Shown in pieces: positions 26,174 to 34,654 of a stretch of DNA of 64,000 nt (within the stretch, counting starts at the first letter, position 1; each line of letters begins with the position of its first letter). The DNA is from Citrobacter amalonaticus Y19. GTDB taxonomy: Bacteria; Pseudomonadota; Gammaproteobacteria; Enterobacterales; Enterobacteriaceae. Under the pieces are notes generated by a model. It was not told the origin of the DNA. It did no database searches and was given only the letters and a program-made list of their open reading frames with translations. The stretch covers positions 4,340,001-4,404,000 of the forward strand of contig NZ_CP011132.1 of NCBI RefSeq assembly GCF_000981805.1, read 5' to 3'. The translations under genes and the position numbers were made by a program.

Positions 26174-27400
26174 TTACCGCCCGGTTTCTGTCATCCACAA
26201 CTGACGGAAACCGTCTACCTCTTCCATCCACGCCACAAATCGACCATCAGGCGAGAAAACCACGGCATCCGCAGAGGGCGGAGCGCCGTGATTCTGCGTT
26301 AAAAACGTGATGTCCCCAGTGCGCGCATCGCAGCAGGCAATGCGGTTATCCAGTACACATCCCAGCCATTTCCCTGACGGATGCCAGTTGAACGCGGACT
26401 GAATACCCGTGGCGTGACGGGTCAACTGGCGGGGCTCACCGCCCTGCGGCGAAATTAACCACAGTTGCACAATACCCGCCTCATCGCGCATCAGAAACGC
26501 AATCTCCGTTGCCTGCGGATTACTGCGTACCCAGTGGCGCGGAACCGTCGTCAGTCCGGGGAAGCGACGCGCATGGGTAAACGTTAGTCGACGCTGTACG
26601 ACACCGCGTGGCGGGGAGGGCAGGGTTGCGTCGGTGCCTTCCAGTGGGAACGCGCCTGCCGTTTTCCAGCCCGCTTCATCCTGCGGAAGTTCTACCAGAA
26701 ACAGTTCAGGCACTTTTTCGCCGTTTTCAGACAGCGTGTCGCCGATAAACGCCAACGCATGATTTCCCACCCAGCCTTCTTCATAGGCACGAGTGATCTC
26801 ATCGCTACCCGGCGTGGGCTCGGACGTCGTCTGGCTGACCAGCACGCACCAGTGACTGCCGCTGTATTCTCTTGGGTGCTGCGCCGATACCGTCACCGGT
26901 CCATAAGGCACCGCGACGCCAACGTTGCGTAAATCCAGCGCCAGATCGCGCTCATGCATCACATGGTCGTTGTAGGTAAAGCTAACGAACTCGCCATTCG
27001 GGCTGAAAACGTGAACATGGCTACCGCCGCGCAGGGCACCCGGCGTGTAGGGGGAAGTGATATCCATCGCGTCCAGATTCGTCACGTGCCCCTGTTCGGC
27101 AATCACGCCGCGACGATGATGAAAGTCATATTGCCACGCGGCATCCGGGTTTTCAGGCCCATGAATAAACACATATTTCTCCGCCTGCGGATGCACCGTT
27201 ACCACGCCGACGTACGCCCCCTGCGTCGCGCGATAAATCACCTCCTTCTCACCGGTATGAACATTCACCCGTTCAATGGTTTCGCCGGTGAAAGACGCCC
27301 CTGACGGACGGACGTCAAAAACCAGCCAGTGGCTGTCCGGCGTCCAGGTCCGGGTATTGGTAAGCTGATGATTACGCGGCGTAAAGGTGATTTGCTTCAT
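26174..27400 (-). CDS. yidR: YidR, DUF3748 beta-propeller-like protein
   Basis: A 408-residue cytoplasmic protein with repeated WD/TolB-like blades, for example TWTPDSHWLVFDV near the start, SPNGEFVSFTYND, and FSPDGRFVAWMEE near the end. It matches E. coli YidR. Probably a beta-propeller that senses or binds a ligand; the function is unknown. It is divergent from cbrA. Confidence 0.88.
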   Translation of the reverse strand: MKQITFTPRNHQLTNTRTWTPDSHWLVFDVRPSGASFTGETIERVNVHTGEKEVIYRATQGAYVGVVTVHPQAEKYVFIHGPENPDAAWQYDFHHRRGVIAEQGHVTNLDAMDITSPYTPGALRGGSHVHVFSPNGEFVSFTYNDHVMHERDLALDLRNVGVAVPYGPVTVSAQHPREYSGSHWCVLVSQTTSEPTPGSDEITRAYEEGWVGNHALAFIGDTLSENGEKVPELFLVELPQDEAGWKTAGAFPLEGTDATLPSPPRGVVQRRLTFTHARRFPGLTTVPRHWVRSNPQATEIAFLMRDEAGIVQLWLISPQGGEPRQLTRHATGIQSAFNWHPSGKWLGCVLDNRIACCDARTGDITFLTQNHGAPPSADAVVFSPDGRFVAWMEEVDGFRQLWMTETGR

Positions 27401-27437
27401 GGCATGCTCGGGTCGAGGACAATTTCATCAATCATAC

Positions 27438-27453
27438 TTCACAAGGACTTCAC
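27438..27453 (+). promoter_or_regulatory. CreB box upstream of cbrA
   Basis: TTCAC-AAGGAC-TTCAC exactly matches the known CreB tag TTCAC-N6-TTCAC. It lies 47 bases before the cbrA start, consistent with cbrA belonging to the CreBC regulon. Confidence 0.85.
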
Positions 27454-27499
27454 TTTCAGGCTTTAGCGTAGTGCCATCTTCATTTTTGCGGACAAAGAG

Positions 27500-28606
27500 A
27501 TGGAACATTTCGACGTAGCGATTATCGGTCTCGGCCCGGCTGGCGCAGCGCTGGCGCGTAAACTGAGCGGCCGGATGCGCGTGCTTGCGCTGGATAAAAA
27601 ACGGCAATGCGGCAACGAGGGATTTACCAAGCCCTGCGGCGGTTTACTGGCACCGGACGCACAGCGTTCGTTTATTCGCGACGGGATCACGCTACCGGTG
27701 GACGTCATCGCCAACCCGCAAATTTTCAGCGTCAAAACGGTGGATGTCGACACCTCACTGACGCGCAATTACCAGCGCAGCTACATCAATATCAACCGTC
27801 ATGCTTTTGATTTGTGGATGAAATCATTGATCCCGGATGACGTACAGGTGTTCCACGACAGTCTGTGTCGAAAAATCTGGCGAGAAGAGGGGAAGTGGCA
27901 CGTGATTTTTCGCGCCGACGGTTGGGAGCAGCAGATCACCGCCCGTTATCTGGTGGGCGCTGACGGGGCAAACTCACTGGTGCGTCGCCATCTTTATCCG
28001 GAACATCAGATTCGTAAATATGTCGCCATCCAGCAGTGGTTCGCAGAACGTCATCCGGTCCCGTTTTACTCCTGCATTTTCGATAACGCCGCAACGGACT
28101 GTTACTCCTGGAGCATCAGCAAAGACGGCTATTTCATCTTTGGCGGCGCGTATCCCATGAAGGATGGACAGGCGCGCTTCGAGGCGCTGAAAGAGAAAAT
28201 GGCGGCGTTTAATTTTCAGTTCGGCAGCACAATAAAAAGCGAGAAATGTACTGTGCTTTTTCCATCGCGTTGGGCGGATTTCGTCTGCGGCGAAGAGAAC
28301 GCGTTTCTGATTGGCGAGGCGGCCGGGTTTATCAGCGCCAGTTCGCTGGAGGGGATTAGCTACGCCCTGGATAGCGCGGAGATCCTCAAGTCCGTACTGA
28401 TGAAGGATACGCCAGAAATGAACCGCGCTTACCGGAAAGCCACCCGCAAACTGCGCTGCAAGCTATATGGCAAGATCCTGAAGAGCCGCTGTTTAACTGC
28501 GCCCGTATTGCGAAACGCGATTATGCGAAGCGGCATCGCGCATATCCCGCTTAGTCAGGATGACCAGCCCACCGCAACGTCTGGTGGGCTGGCAAAGGAG
28601 TATTAA
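27500..28606 (+). CDS. cbrA: CreB-regulated FAD-dependent oxidoreductase CbrA
   Basis: A 368-residue geranylgeranyl-reductase-like flavoprotein. The Rossmann FAD motif GLGPAGAALARKL is at residues 10-22, KPCGGLLAPDAQ follows near residue 43, and the second FAD motif FLIGEAAGFISASSLEGI lies near residue 268. It matches E. coli CbrA (YidS), which confers colicin tolerance when induced. The substrate is unknown. The CreB box sits upstream. The stop overlaps the convergent dgoT stop within TTAA. Confidence 0.92.
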   Translation: MEHFDVAIIGLGPAGAALARKLSGRMRVLALDKKRQCGNEGFTKPCGGLLAPDAQRSFIRDGITLPVDVIANPQIFSVKTVDVDTSLTRNYQRSYININRHAFDLWMKSLIPDDVQVFHDSLCRKIWREEGKWHVIFRADGWEQQITARYLVGADGANSLVRRHLYPEHQIRKYVAIQQWFAERHPVPFYSCIFDNAATDCYSWSISKDGYFIFGGAYPMKDGQARFEALKEKMAAFNFQFGSTIKSEKCTVLFPSRWADFVCGEENAFLIGEAAGFISASSLEGISYALDSAEILKSVLMKDTPEMNRAYRKATRKLRCKLYGKILKSRCLTAPVLRNAIMRSGIAHIPLSQDDQPTATSGGLAKEY

Positions 28607-29895
28607 CCCACGCGTTTTACATCCCCCACCAGCAGGATGTAAGAGAGTGCGCCAATCAGGGCAACGACGGAGATATAGACCAGCGCAGGGCCAAATCCGT
28701 AGTCCTGCGCAAGGTAGCCAATCACCAGCGGAACGGTAATCCCACCCAGTCCGCCAACAAAGTTAAACACGCCTCCGGTCAGGCCGATGAGGCGCATGGG
28801 TGCCAGAGAAGAGACCAGTGACCAGGTGATGGAGGCAAACCCGTTGCCGAAGAACGCTACCGCCATCAGGGTCATAATCCACACCGGATCGTTGGTGTAG
28901 TTTGCGCCCATAATGCAGGTAGAGATTAACAGACCGCAGATAATCGGCGTTTTACGCGCCACACCCAGCGAGAAGCCTTTTTTCACTAGCTTATCCGCCA
29001 GCCATCCGGAAAGCAGCACGCCAAAGAACGCCGCCAGGAACGGAACGGTGGTCATAAAGCCCGCCTTCAGCGCGGTAATGCCTTTTTCCTGCGTCAAATA
29101 GTTCGGGAACCACGTCAGGAAGAACCACAGTGTAGAGGTGACGGCGAACTGCCCCAGATAAACGCCCATCAGCTTACGGTGGAACACCAGCTTCCAGTCT
29201 GCTTTGGTCAGCGGCTGACGCGCCTCTTTCTTAACGGGCGCATCGCCATCCACCAGACCGCCGCCGTCACGAATATAGTCCAGTTCCGCTTTGGTGATAC
29301 TTTTGGTCAGCCGGGGCGGCTGATACACCTTAAACCAGACAAGCGACCAGACAATGCCGATTCCCCCGGTGACAATGAACACCCAGTGCCAGCTCAGCAT
29401 CTCCTGAATCCAGATCAGCAGCGGAGTCAGGAACGCCAGGCCGACAAACTGTCCTGACGTATAAAAACCCACGGCGGAAGCGCGCTCCTGTTCCGGGAAC
29501 CAGCTCGTCACCATGCGGTTGTTGGTCGGGAATGCCGGGGCCTCGAATATCCCGGTAATCGCACGCAGACCAATCAACGACATCAACCCGGTAGCGAAGC
29601 CCTGGAAGAGGGTTGCCACCGACCAGCCAAATATCGCGATAAAGTAGGTCAGACGTGAGCCAACGCGGTCAAGGAACCAGCCGCCTGGGATCTGGCATAG
29701 CGTATACAGCCAGGCAAAGGCCGAGAACACGTAGCCCATTTCCGCTTTTGTAATGCCAAACTCTTCCTGAATATGTGCCGACGCCACCGCGAGGTTGGCG
29801 CGGTCGACATAACAGATGACCACGGTAATAAAGATCATAACCAGCGTCAGGTAACGGCGACGCCCGGTTTTTGCAGCAGTAACTGGAATATCCAT
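28603..29895 (-). CDS. dgoT: D-galactonate:proton symporter
   Basis: A 430-residue MFS symporter of the anion:cation family (ACS), same length as E. coli DgoT. Signature pieces are VDRANLAVASAHIQEEFGITKAEMG near residue 30 (split across the first helix) and GWFLDRVGSRLTY in the helix 2-3 loop. I chose ATG 29895 (MDIPVTAAK). Last gene of the dgo operon, separated from dgoD by 172 bases that contain an ERIC element. Confidence 0.95.
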   Translation of the reverse strand: MDIPVTAAKTGRRRYLTLVMIFITVVICYVDRANLAVASAHIQEEFGITKAEMGYVFSAFAWLYTLCQIPGGWFLDRVGSRLTYFIAIFGWSVATLFQGFATGLMSLIGLRAITGIFEAPAFPTNNRMVTSWFPEQERASAVGFYTSGQFVGLAFLTPLLIWIQEMLSWHWVFIVTGGIGIVWSLVWFKVYQPPRLTKSITKAELDYIRDGGGLVDGDAPVKKEARQPLTKADWKLVFHRKLMGVYLGQFAVTSTLWFFLTWFPNYLTQEKGITALKAGFMTTVPFLAAFFGVLLSGWLADKLVKKGFSLGVARKTPIICGLLISTCIMGANYTNDPVWIMTLMAVAFFGNGFASITWSLVSSLAPMRLIGLTGGVFNFVGGLGGITVPLVIGYLAQDYGFGPALVYISVVALIGALSYILLVGDVKRVG

Positions 29896-29994
29896 CGCAA
29901 TCTGTCTCCAGATTTTGGGCATAGCGAAGCCGCTCACCATGCCCTGTCATTTACAGAGGGTGTAATTGTTTTTATTAATTAAAAACGTAAACGG

Positions 29995-30068
29995 AATGCG
30001 CTAAATAATTCGTGCTGGGGTAAGAAAACGCAGCCAACGCATCACCAGCGCAAAGTATGACGCGCATT
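29995..30068. repeat. ERIC element with internal deletion (dgoD-dgoT spacer)
   Basis: The 74-base element has the two ends of an ERIC (IRU) repeat and an internal deletion. The left end contains TAAATAATTCG (30002-30012), and the right half contains CTGGGGTAAG (30015-30024), ACGCAGCCAACGCA (30028-30041) and AAGTATGACG (30053-30062). The outer ends are inverted: AATGCGC (29995-30001) with GCGCATT (30062-30068). It is much shorter than the 127-base full element. The right end abuts or overlaps the dgoD stop codon. Confidence 0.8.
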
Positions 30069-31216
30069 TACCATTCCGCTACACTGCCGTCTTCATGACG
30101 CCATAGCGGATTACGCCAGTCCGGCGCATTTTTACTCAGCTCAATGACTTTGGCCTCATCAATATCCACGCCAAGTCCCGGCTTCATCAACGGTTTAAAG
30201 AACCCGCCTTCCATGTTGAAATCGTCTTTGTTTTTCACAAAGTCGAGCAGCTCCGCGCCCTTGTTATAGTGAATGCCCATGCTCTGTTCCTGGAGCACTG
30301 CGTTGCGCGAAACAAAGTCAACGTGCAGACAAGCTGCCAGCGCGATCGGTCCCAGCGGGCAATGCGGGGCCAGCGCCACGTCATAGGCTTCCGCCATCGC
30401 GGCAATTTTGTAGCATTCGGTGATGCCGCCAGCATGTGACAGGTCCGGCTGCAAAATCGCCAGTCCACCCGCTTCCAGCACCCGTTTAAACTCGAAGCGC
30501 GAGAACATGCGTTCACCCGCCGCGATCGGAATATGGGTCTGTTCCGCCAGTTTCGGGTAATACTCCGCCTGTTCCGCCAGTACCGGCTCTTCAATAAACA
30601 GCGGGCGATAAGGCTCCAGCTCTTTAATCAGCACTTTCGCCATCGGCGCGCTGACGCGGCCATGGAAGTCCAGGCCAAACTCAATCTCGTTGCCAAAAGC
30701 TTCGCGGATTTGCGCCACGGTGTTCACCGCACGATCGACCGCCCGCGAGTTATCAATCACCCCCATCTCTTCGCAGCCGTTGAGCTTAAAGGTGTCAAAG
30801 CCGATATTGCGCAACTGTTTAATACCGTCGATCACTTCCGCAGGACGATCGCCGCCAACCCAGCTATAGGCTTTGATTTTGTCGCGCACCAGGCCGCCCA
30901 TCAACTGCCAGACCGGGGCGTTCAGCACTTTGCCTTTGATGTCCCACAGCGCCTGGTCGATACCGGCGATGGCGCTCATCATAATCGGGCCACCACGATA
31001 GAAGCCTGCGCGGTACATCACCTGCCACAGATCGTTAATACGCGCCGGGTCCTGGCCAATCAGGTAATCACCCAGTTCATGTACCGCGGCCTCAACGGTA
31101 CGCGCACGGCCTTCAATCACCGGCTCTCCCCAGCCAACGACGCCTTCGTCGGTTTCAATTTTCAAAAACATCCAGCGTGGAGGTAAACGGTACGTGGTGA
31201 GTTTAGTTATTTTCAT
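30068..31216 (-). CDS. dgoD: D-galactonate dehydratase
   Basis: A 382-residue enolase-superfamily enzyme that converts D-galactonate to 2-keto-3-deoxygalactonate. Metal ligands are Asp183, Glu209 and Glu235 (in LDFHG, IEEP and AAGERMF); His185 and His285 (in APHCPLGP) are the general acid/base residues known for this enzyme. It starts within the dgoA stop (ATGA overlap), so its translation is coupled. Confidence 0.97.
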   Translation of the reverse strand: MKITKLTTYRLPPRWMFLKIETDEGVVGWGEPVIEGRARTVEAAVHELGDYLIGQDPARINDLWQVMYRAGFYRGGPIMMSAIAGIDQALWDIKGKVLNAPVWQLMGGLVRDKIKAYSWVGGDRPAEVIDGIKQLRNIGFDTFKLNGCEEMGVIDNSRAVDRAVNTVAQIREAFGNEIEFGLDFHGRVSAPMAKVLIKELEPYRPLFIEEPVLAEQAEYYPKLAEQTHIPIAAGERMFSRFEFKRVLEAGGLAILQPDLSHAGGITECYKIAAMAEAYDVALAPHCPLGPIALAACLHVDFVSRNAVLQEQSMGIHYNKGAELLDFVKNKDDFNMEGGFFKPLMKPGLGVDIDEAKVIELSKNAPDWRNPLWRHEDGSVAEW

Positions 31217-31830
31217 TTCACTGCCTCTCGATATGCCTTAACAAATGCCGCCGCCTGCTGTGCGGTACGTGTTATGGACTGCCCGGCGCGATACAGATCG
31301 CTGCCCAGTCCCGCACCCACACATCCGGCTTTCATCCACTGCGCCAGGTTATCTGGCGTTACGCCGCCCACGGCAAAGACCGGAACGCTGGCGGGCAATA
31401 CCGCTTTCAGCGCTTTGATGTAGTCCGGACCAAAGGCCGATGACGGGAAGATCTTCAGCGCCTGCGCGCCGGCCTCTAGCGCGGTAAAAGCTTCGGTAGC
31501 AGTGGCGCATCCGGGGCAGACCGTCATGCCATAATCCACCGCGCGACGAATGACCTCTGTATTGATATTCGGCGTCACAATGAGCCGACAGCCCATCTTC
31601 GCCAGGCGATCCACCTGCTCCGGTTGCAACACCGTCCCGGCACCGATCAGCGCGTTATCACCAAACGCATCCACCACGGCCGGAATGCTTTTTTCCCACT
31701 CGGGGGAATTAAGCGGGATTTCCACCGCGTCAAATCCTGCGTCGATCACCGCGCCAACGTGCGCGAGCGCCTCCTCGGGAGTGATACCGCGCAAAATCGC
31801 GATAAGTGGAAGATTAGTTTGCCACTGCAT
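31213..31830 (-). CDS. dgoA: 2-Dehydro-3-deoxy-6-phosphogalactonate aldolase
   Basis: A 205-residue class I aldolase that splits 2-keto-3-deoxy-6-phosphogalactonate into pyruvate and glyceraldehyde 3-phosphate. Catalytic Glu37 (in DAVEIPL) and Schiff-base Lys126 (in GAQALKIFPSSAFG) are present at the known positions. It overlaps dgoK by 17 bases and dgoD by four. Confidence 0.96.
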   Translation of the reverse strand: MQWQTNLPLIAILRGITPEEALAHVGAVIDAGFDAVEIPLNSPEWEKSIPAVVDAFGDNALIGAGTVLQPEQVDRLAKMGCRLIVTPNINTEVIRRAVDYGMTVCPGCATATEAFTALEAGAQALKIFPSSAFGPDYIKALKAVLPASVPVFAVGGVTPDNLAQWMKAGCVGAGLGSDLYRAGQSITRTAQQAAAFVKAYREAVK

Positions 31831-32692
31831 GGGCGATACTCCTTATACCTGCCTGAAATGCCGTATCGCCGGACACAGCACAGACGTGACGTCCAATGGC
31901 GTGGAACGCCTGCTGGTAGCGTGACGCCAGCGCTGCGCCTGCGACGAGGGTGATAGACTGCGATCCGGCGAATTGTTCACTCATGCTGGCGACTTCTGCA
32001 CCAATCAACAGGCCGGAGAGAAATTCGCTGACCTGCTCGCGCGGGAGAGTTCCCAGCACGTGCGAAGCGCGAACTTCAAAAAGCTGTGGCAGAACGGCAG
32101 GCGAGGCAAGACCGCGCTCAAGACCGGAAGCAAAGGCCTCGGAGGAGGTTTGCTGTTCTGGCAGACCCGCGCCCACCAGCGAGTGTTGCAGTAGCAAATG
32201 GTGCAGTTCGCCGGTCATCACGGTGCGAAAATCGTAAATTTGTTCAGCATCAGCCTGCACCCATTTGCAGTGCGTCCCCGGCATGACATAGACAGAAGAA
32301 GGAGAAAGCGTGCGCGCGCCGAGCAGTTGTGTCTCTTCGCCGCGCATCACATTGTGATTATCATCGCGTGAAACGCACAAGCCGGGAATGATCCAGACAT
32401 TGTCGCTAACGGCGGTTAACTGCTCGCCAATGGCAGAGAAAAGAGCTGGAACAGGCAAATACGGAGCTATCTTCCAGCCGACGTTGCTGCCAACCATCCC
32501 TGCCATCACCACCGGTGTAGCGCTATCGCGCCAGTGCTGTGTGACCTCTGCTAACACCGCTTCAGGGGATTTGCCGTTCAGACGCGTAACGCCTGCTTCT
32601 GAGTGCCTGCTTTCCAGGCATTTGTCGTCCTGGTAAAGCCAGGCGCGCAAATTGGTCGATCCCCAGTCAATTGCGATGTAGCGAGATGTCAT
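31814..32692 (-). CDS. dgoK: 2-Dehydro-3-deoxygalactonokinase
   Basis: A 292-residue sugar kinase of the DgoK family (ASKHA-like fold). IDWGSTNLRAWLY at residues 8-20 is the phosphate-binding start, and PGTHCKWV near residue 137 is conserved in the family. It phosphorylates 2-keto-3-deoxygalactonate. The start overlaps the dgoR stop codon (ATGA). Confidence 0.96.
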   Translation of the reverse strand: MTSRYIAIDWGSTNLRAWLYQDDKCLESRHSEAGVTRLNGKSPEAVLAEVTQHWRDSATPVVMAGMVGSNVGWKIAPYLPVPALFSAIGEQLTAVSDNVWIIPGLCVSRDDNHNVMRGEETQLLGARTLSPSSVYVMPGTHCKWVQADAEQIYDFRTVMTGELHHLLLQHSLVGAGLPEQQTSSEAFASGLERGLASPAVLPQLFEVRASHVLGTLPREQVSEFLSGLLIGAEVASMSEQFAGSQSITLVAGAALASRYQQAFHAIGRHVCAVSGDTAFQAGIRSIAHAVAN

Positions 32693-33378
32693 GTGATTTC
32701 CTTCAACCTTCGTATCGAGCTGGCGATCATGGTCAGTGCCGCCTGCTCTGCCGCATTGCTATCCTGATGCCGTATCGCATCGAATAGCGCCTTATGTTCC
32801 TGGAGCGTTTTTGGCATGTTGGCTTCATCGCCCATCCAGGTCCGTTCAAATACCGCCCGCTGAAGCGAGGTGATCGCCACACTCAGCTGTTGTAAAACCG
32901 GGTTATGCACCGACTGCAATACCGCCTCGTGATAGCGGATATCCGCTTCATTAAAGGCCTCCCGGTCCTGGTTGTTGGCGATCATGTCATTGAGCGCCGA
33001 TTCAATTTCAGCCAAATCACTCGAGGTCGCGCGTTCCGCTGCCCAGCGGGCAATGGCGGGTTCCACCAGATTTCGGACTTCGCTCATCGCGCTGATGAGT
33101 CGCGGGTCATAGTCGTTTTCCAGTACCCATTGCAGTACATCGGTATCGAGGTAATTCCACTGATTCCGCGATGTAACAAAAGCACCACGATAGCGTTTCA
33201 TTTCAATCAGTCGCTTCGCCATCAATGAGCGAAACACTTCACGAATGATGTTGCGTGAGGTTTCAAACTCCTCGCACAGTTCCGCTTCCGCAGGGAGTGC
33301 CGCACCCGGTACGTACTTGCCGCTAACAATCTGTTTGCCCAGCGTGATGACAATGCGATCGGTTTTATTGAGAGTCAT
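32689..33378 (-). CDS. dgoR: GntR/FadR-type repressor of D-galactonate catabolism
   Basis: A 229-residue GntR-family repressor with an N-terminal winged helix (ELCEEFETSRNIIREVFRSL near residues 32-51) and an FCD effector domain with metal-site histidines (DIRYHEAVLQ). D-galactonate is the known effector for DgoR. It is the first gene of the operon and controls itself through operators upstream at 33445-33519. Confidence 0.95.
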   Translation of the reverse strand: MTLNKTDRIVITLGKQIVSGKYVPGAALPAEAELCEEFETSRNIIREVFRSLMAKRLIEMKRYRGAFVTSRNQWNYLDTDVLQWVLENDYDPRLISAMSEVRNLVEPAIARWAAERATSSDLAEIESALNDMIANNQDREAFNEADIRYHEAVLQSVHNPVLQQLSVAITSLQRAVFERTWMGDEANMPKTLQEHKALFDAIRHQDSNAAEQAALTMIASSIRRLKEIT

Positions 33379-33444
33379 GGAGAGTCCTTTATGCTCTGGA
33401 AGGTCCTCTCTACTTTACCGTTATCGCTGAAATTCGCCTCACTT

Positions 33445-33519
33445 TTGTAGTACTAACGTGATGTCATTCGCCGTTGCTTCACACACAATGTAGTACAATA
33501 CAAATATGTTGTACTACAA
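33445..33519. promoter_or_regulatory. DgoR operator copies
   Basis: Three related sites: TTGTAGTACTAA (33445-33456), AATGTAGTACAAT (33485-33497) and, in inverse orientation, TTGTACTACAATT (33507-33519). They share TGTAGTAC and are inverted around GTAC. They lie 67 to 141 bases upstream of the dgoR start, covering the promoter. AGATCACA just beyond could be half of a CRP site. Confidence 0.72.
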
Positions 33520-33579
33520 TTTAGATCACAAAAACGACAATCGGTAATAGAAATGTTATGAGGAATAAACTGCGGGGAT

Positions 33580-33606
33580 AAAAAAACCCGCGATCATCGC
33601 GGGTTA
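33580..33606 (-). terminator. yidA terminator
   Basis: AACCCGCGAT and ATCGCGGGTT form a stem; a seven-base U-run follows on the minus strand, immediately after yidA. Confidence 0.87.
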
Positions 33607-33627
33607 TGGCAAACCTACCGGGAGGAA

Positions 33628-34440
33628 TTACTTCAGCACAAACTGCTCAATGGCATACGCGACGCCATCTTCCAGATTCGATTTAGTGACAAAGTTGGCG
33701 ATCTCTTTCACCGAGGGAATGGCGTTATCCATTGCCACACCAAGACCGGCAAACTCGATCATTGCGATGTCGTTTTCCTGATCGCCAATCGCCATAATCT
33801 CTTCCGGTTTGATACCCAACGCATCCGCCAGCGATTTCACACCCGTGCCTTTATTGACGCGTTTATCGAGGATTTCGAGGAAGTACGGCGCACTTTTCAG
33901 CACGGTATACTTTTCTTTCACTTCCGCCGGAATGCGGGCGATGGCCCGATCGAGGATCGCGGGCTCATCAATCATCATCACTTTCAGGAACTGCGTTTCG
34001 GGATCCATTTTCTCCGCTTCACAGAACACCAGAGGAATGGTCGCGACATAGGATTCATGCACGGTATAGTAGCTGATATCACGGTTTGCAGTATACAGCG
34101 TGGTACGGTCCAGCGCGTGGAAGTGCGAGCCCACCTCGCGGGAGAGTTTTTCCAGGTAGAGGTAGTCGTCATAGCTCAGCGCGGTTTGCGCGACGGTACT
34201 GCCATCGCCCGCCTTCTGCACCAGCGCACCGTTGTAAGTAATACAGTAATCGCCAGGCTGCTCCATATGCAGTTCTTTCAGATAGCTGTGCACGCCGGCA
34301 TAGGGACGACCAGTAGTCAGCACCACGTTAACCCCTTTTTCACGGGCTGCGGCAATCGCACGTTTAACTGCCGGTGAAATGGTGTGATCGGGTAGCAGAA
34401 GGGTGCCATCCATATCGATAGCAATGAGTTTGATAGCCAT
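33628..34440 (-). CDS. yidA: HAD phosphatase YidA (Cof subfamily)
   Basis: A 270-residue sugar-phosphate phosphatase of the haloacid dehalogenase Cof-type. Motif I DMDGTLL is near residues 9-15, motif II LTTGRP near 41, and motif IV GDQENDIAMIEFAGLGVAM near 216. The E. coli protein hydrolyses several sugar phosphates in vitro. Neighbours yidX and yidB of K-12 are not found on either side. Confidence 0.94.
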   Translation of the reverse strand: MAIKLIAIDMDGTLLLPDHTISPAVKRAIAAAREKGVNVVLTTGRPYAGVHSYLKELHMEQPGDYCITYNGALVQKAGDGSTVAQTALSYDDYLYLEKLSREVGSHFHALDRTTLYTANRDISYYTVHESYVATIPLVFCEAEKMDPETQFLKVMMIDEPAILDRAIARIPAEVKEKYTVLKSAPYFLEILDKRVNKGTGVKSLADALGIKPEEIMAIGDQENDIAMIEFAGLGVAMDNAIPSVKEIANFVTKSNLEDGVAYAIEQFVLK

Positions 34441-34568
34441 GAATTCCCCGCATTCAATGAGTCCTGCCTCATGCTAACGCGATTCCGCTCAAAAAACAGT
34501 AAAAGAGTCGGGGATAAAGGGGGATAGGAAGGGGAATCAGGATTCCCCTTTTGACGGTCGGTTGTCGA

Positions 34569-34641
34569 CCTGATAAGCAACGCGCCATCAGGCATAACGC
34601 AAAATCTTGCCGGATGGCGGCGTAAAACCGCCTTATCCGGC
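34569..34641. repeat. REP pair between yidA and gyrB
   Basis: Two REP palindromes, CCTGATAAG...CCATCAGG (34569-34592) and GCCGGATGGCG...TTATCCGGC (34609-34641), fill the 214-base gap, where K-12 has yidB. Confidence 0.83.
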
Positions 34642-34654
34642 CTACAGGCATGGA

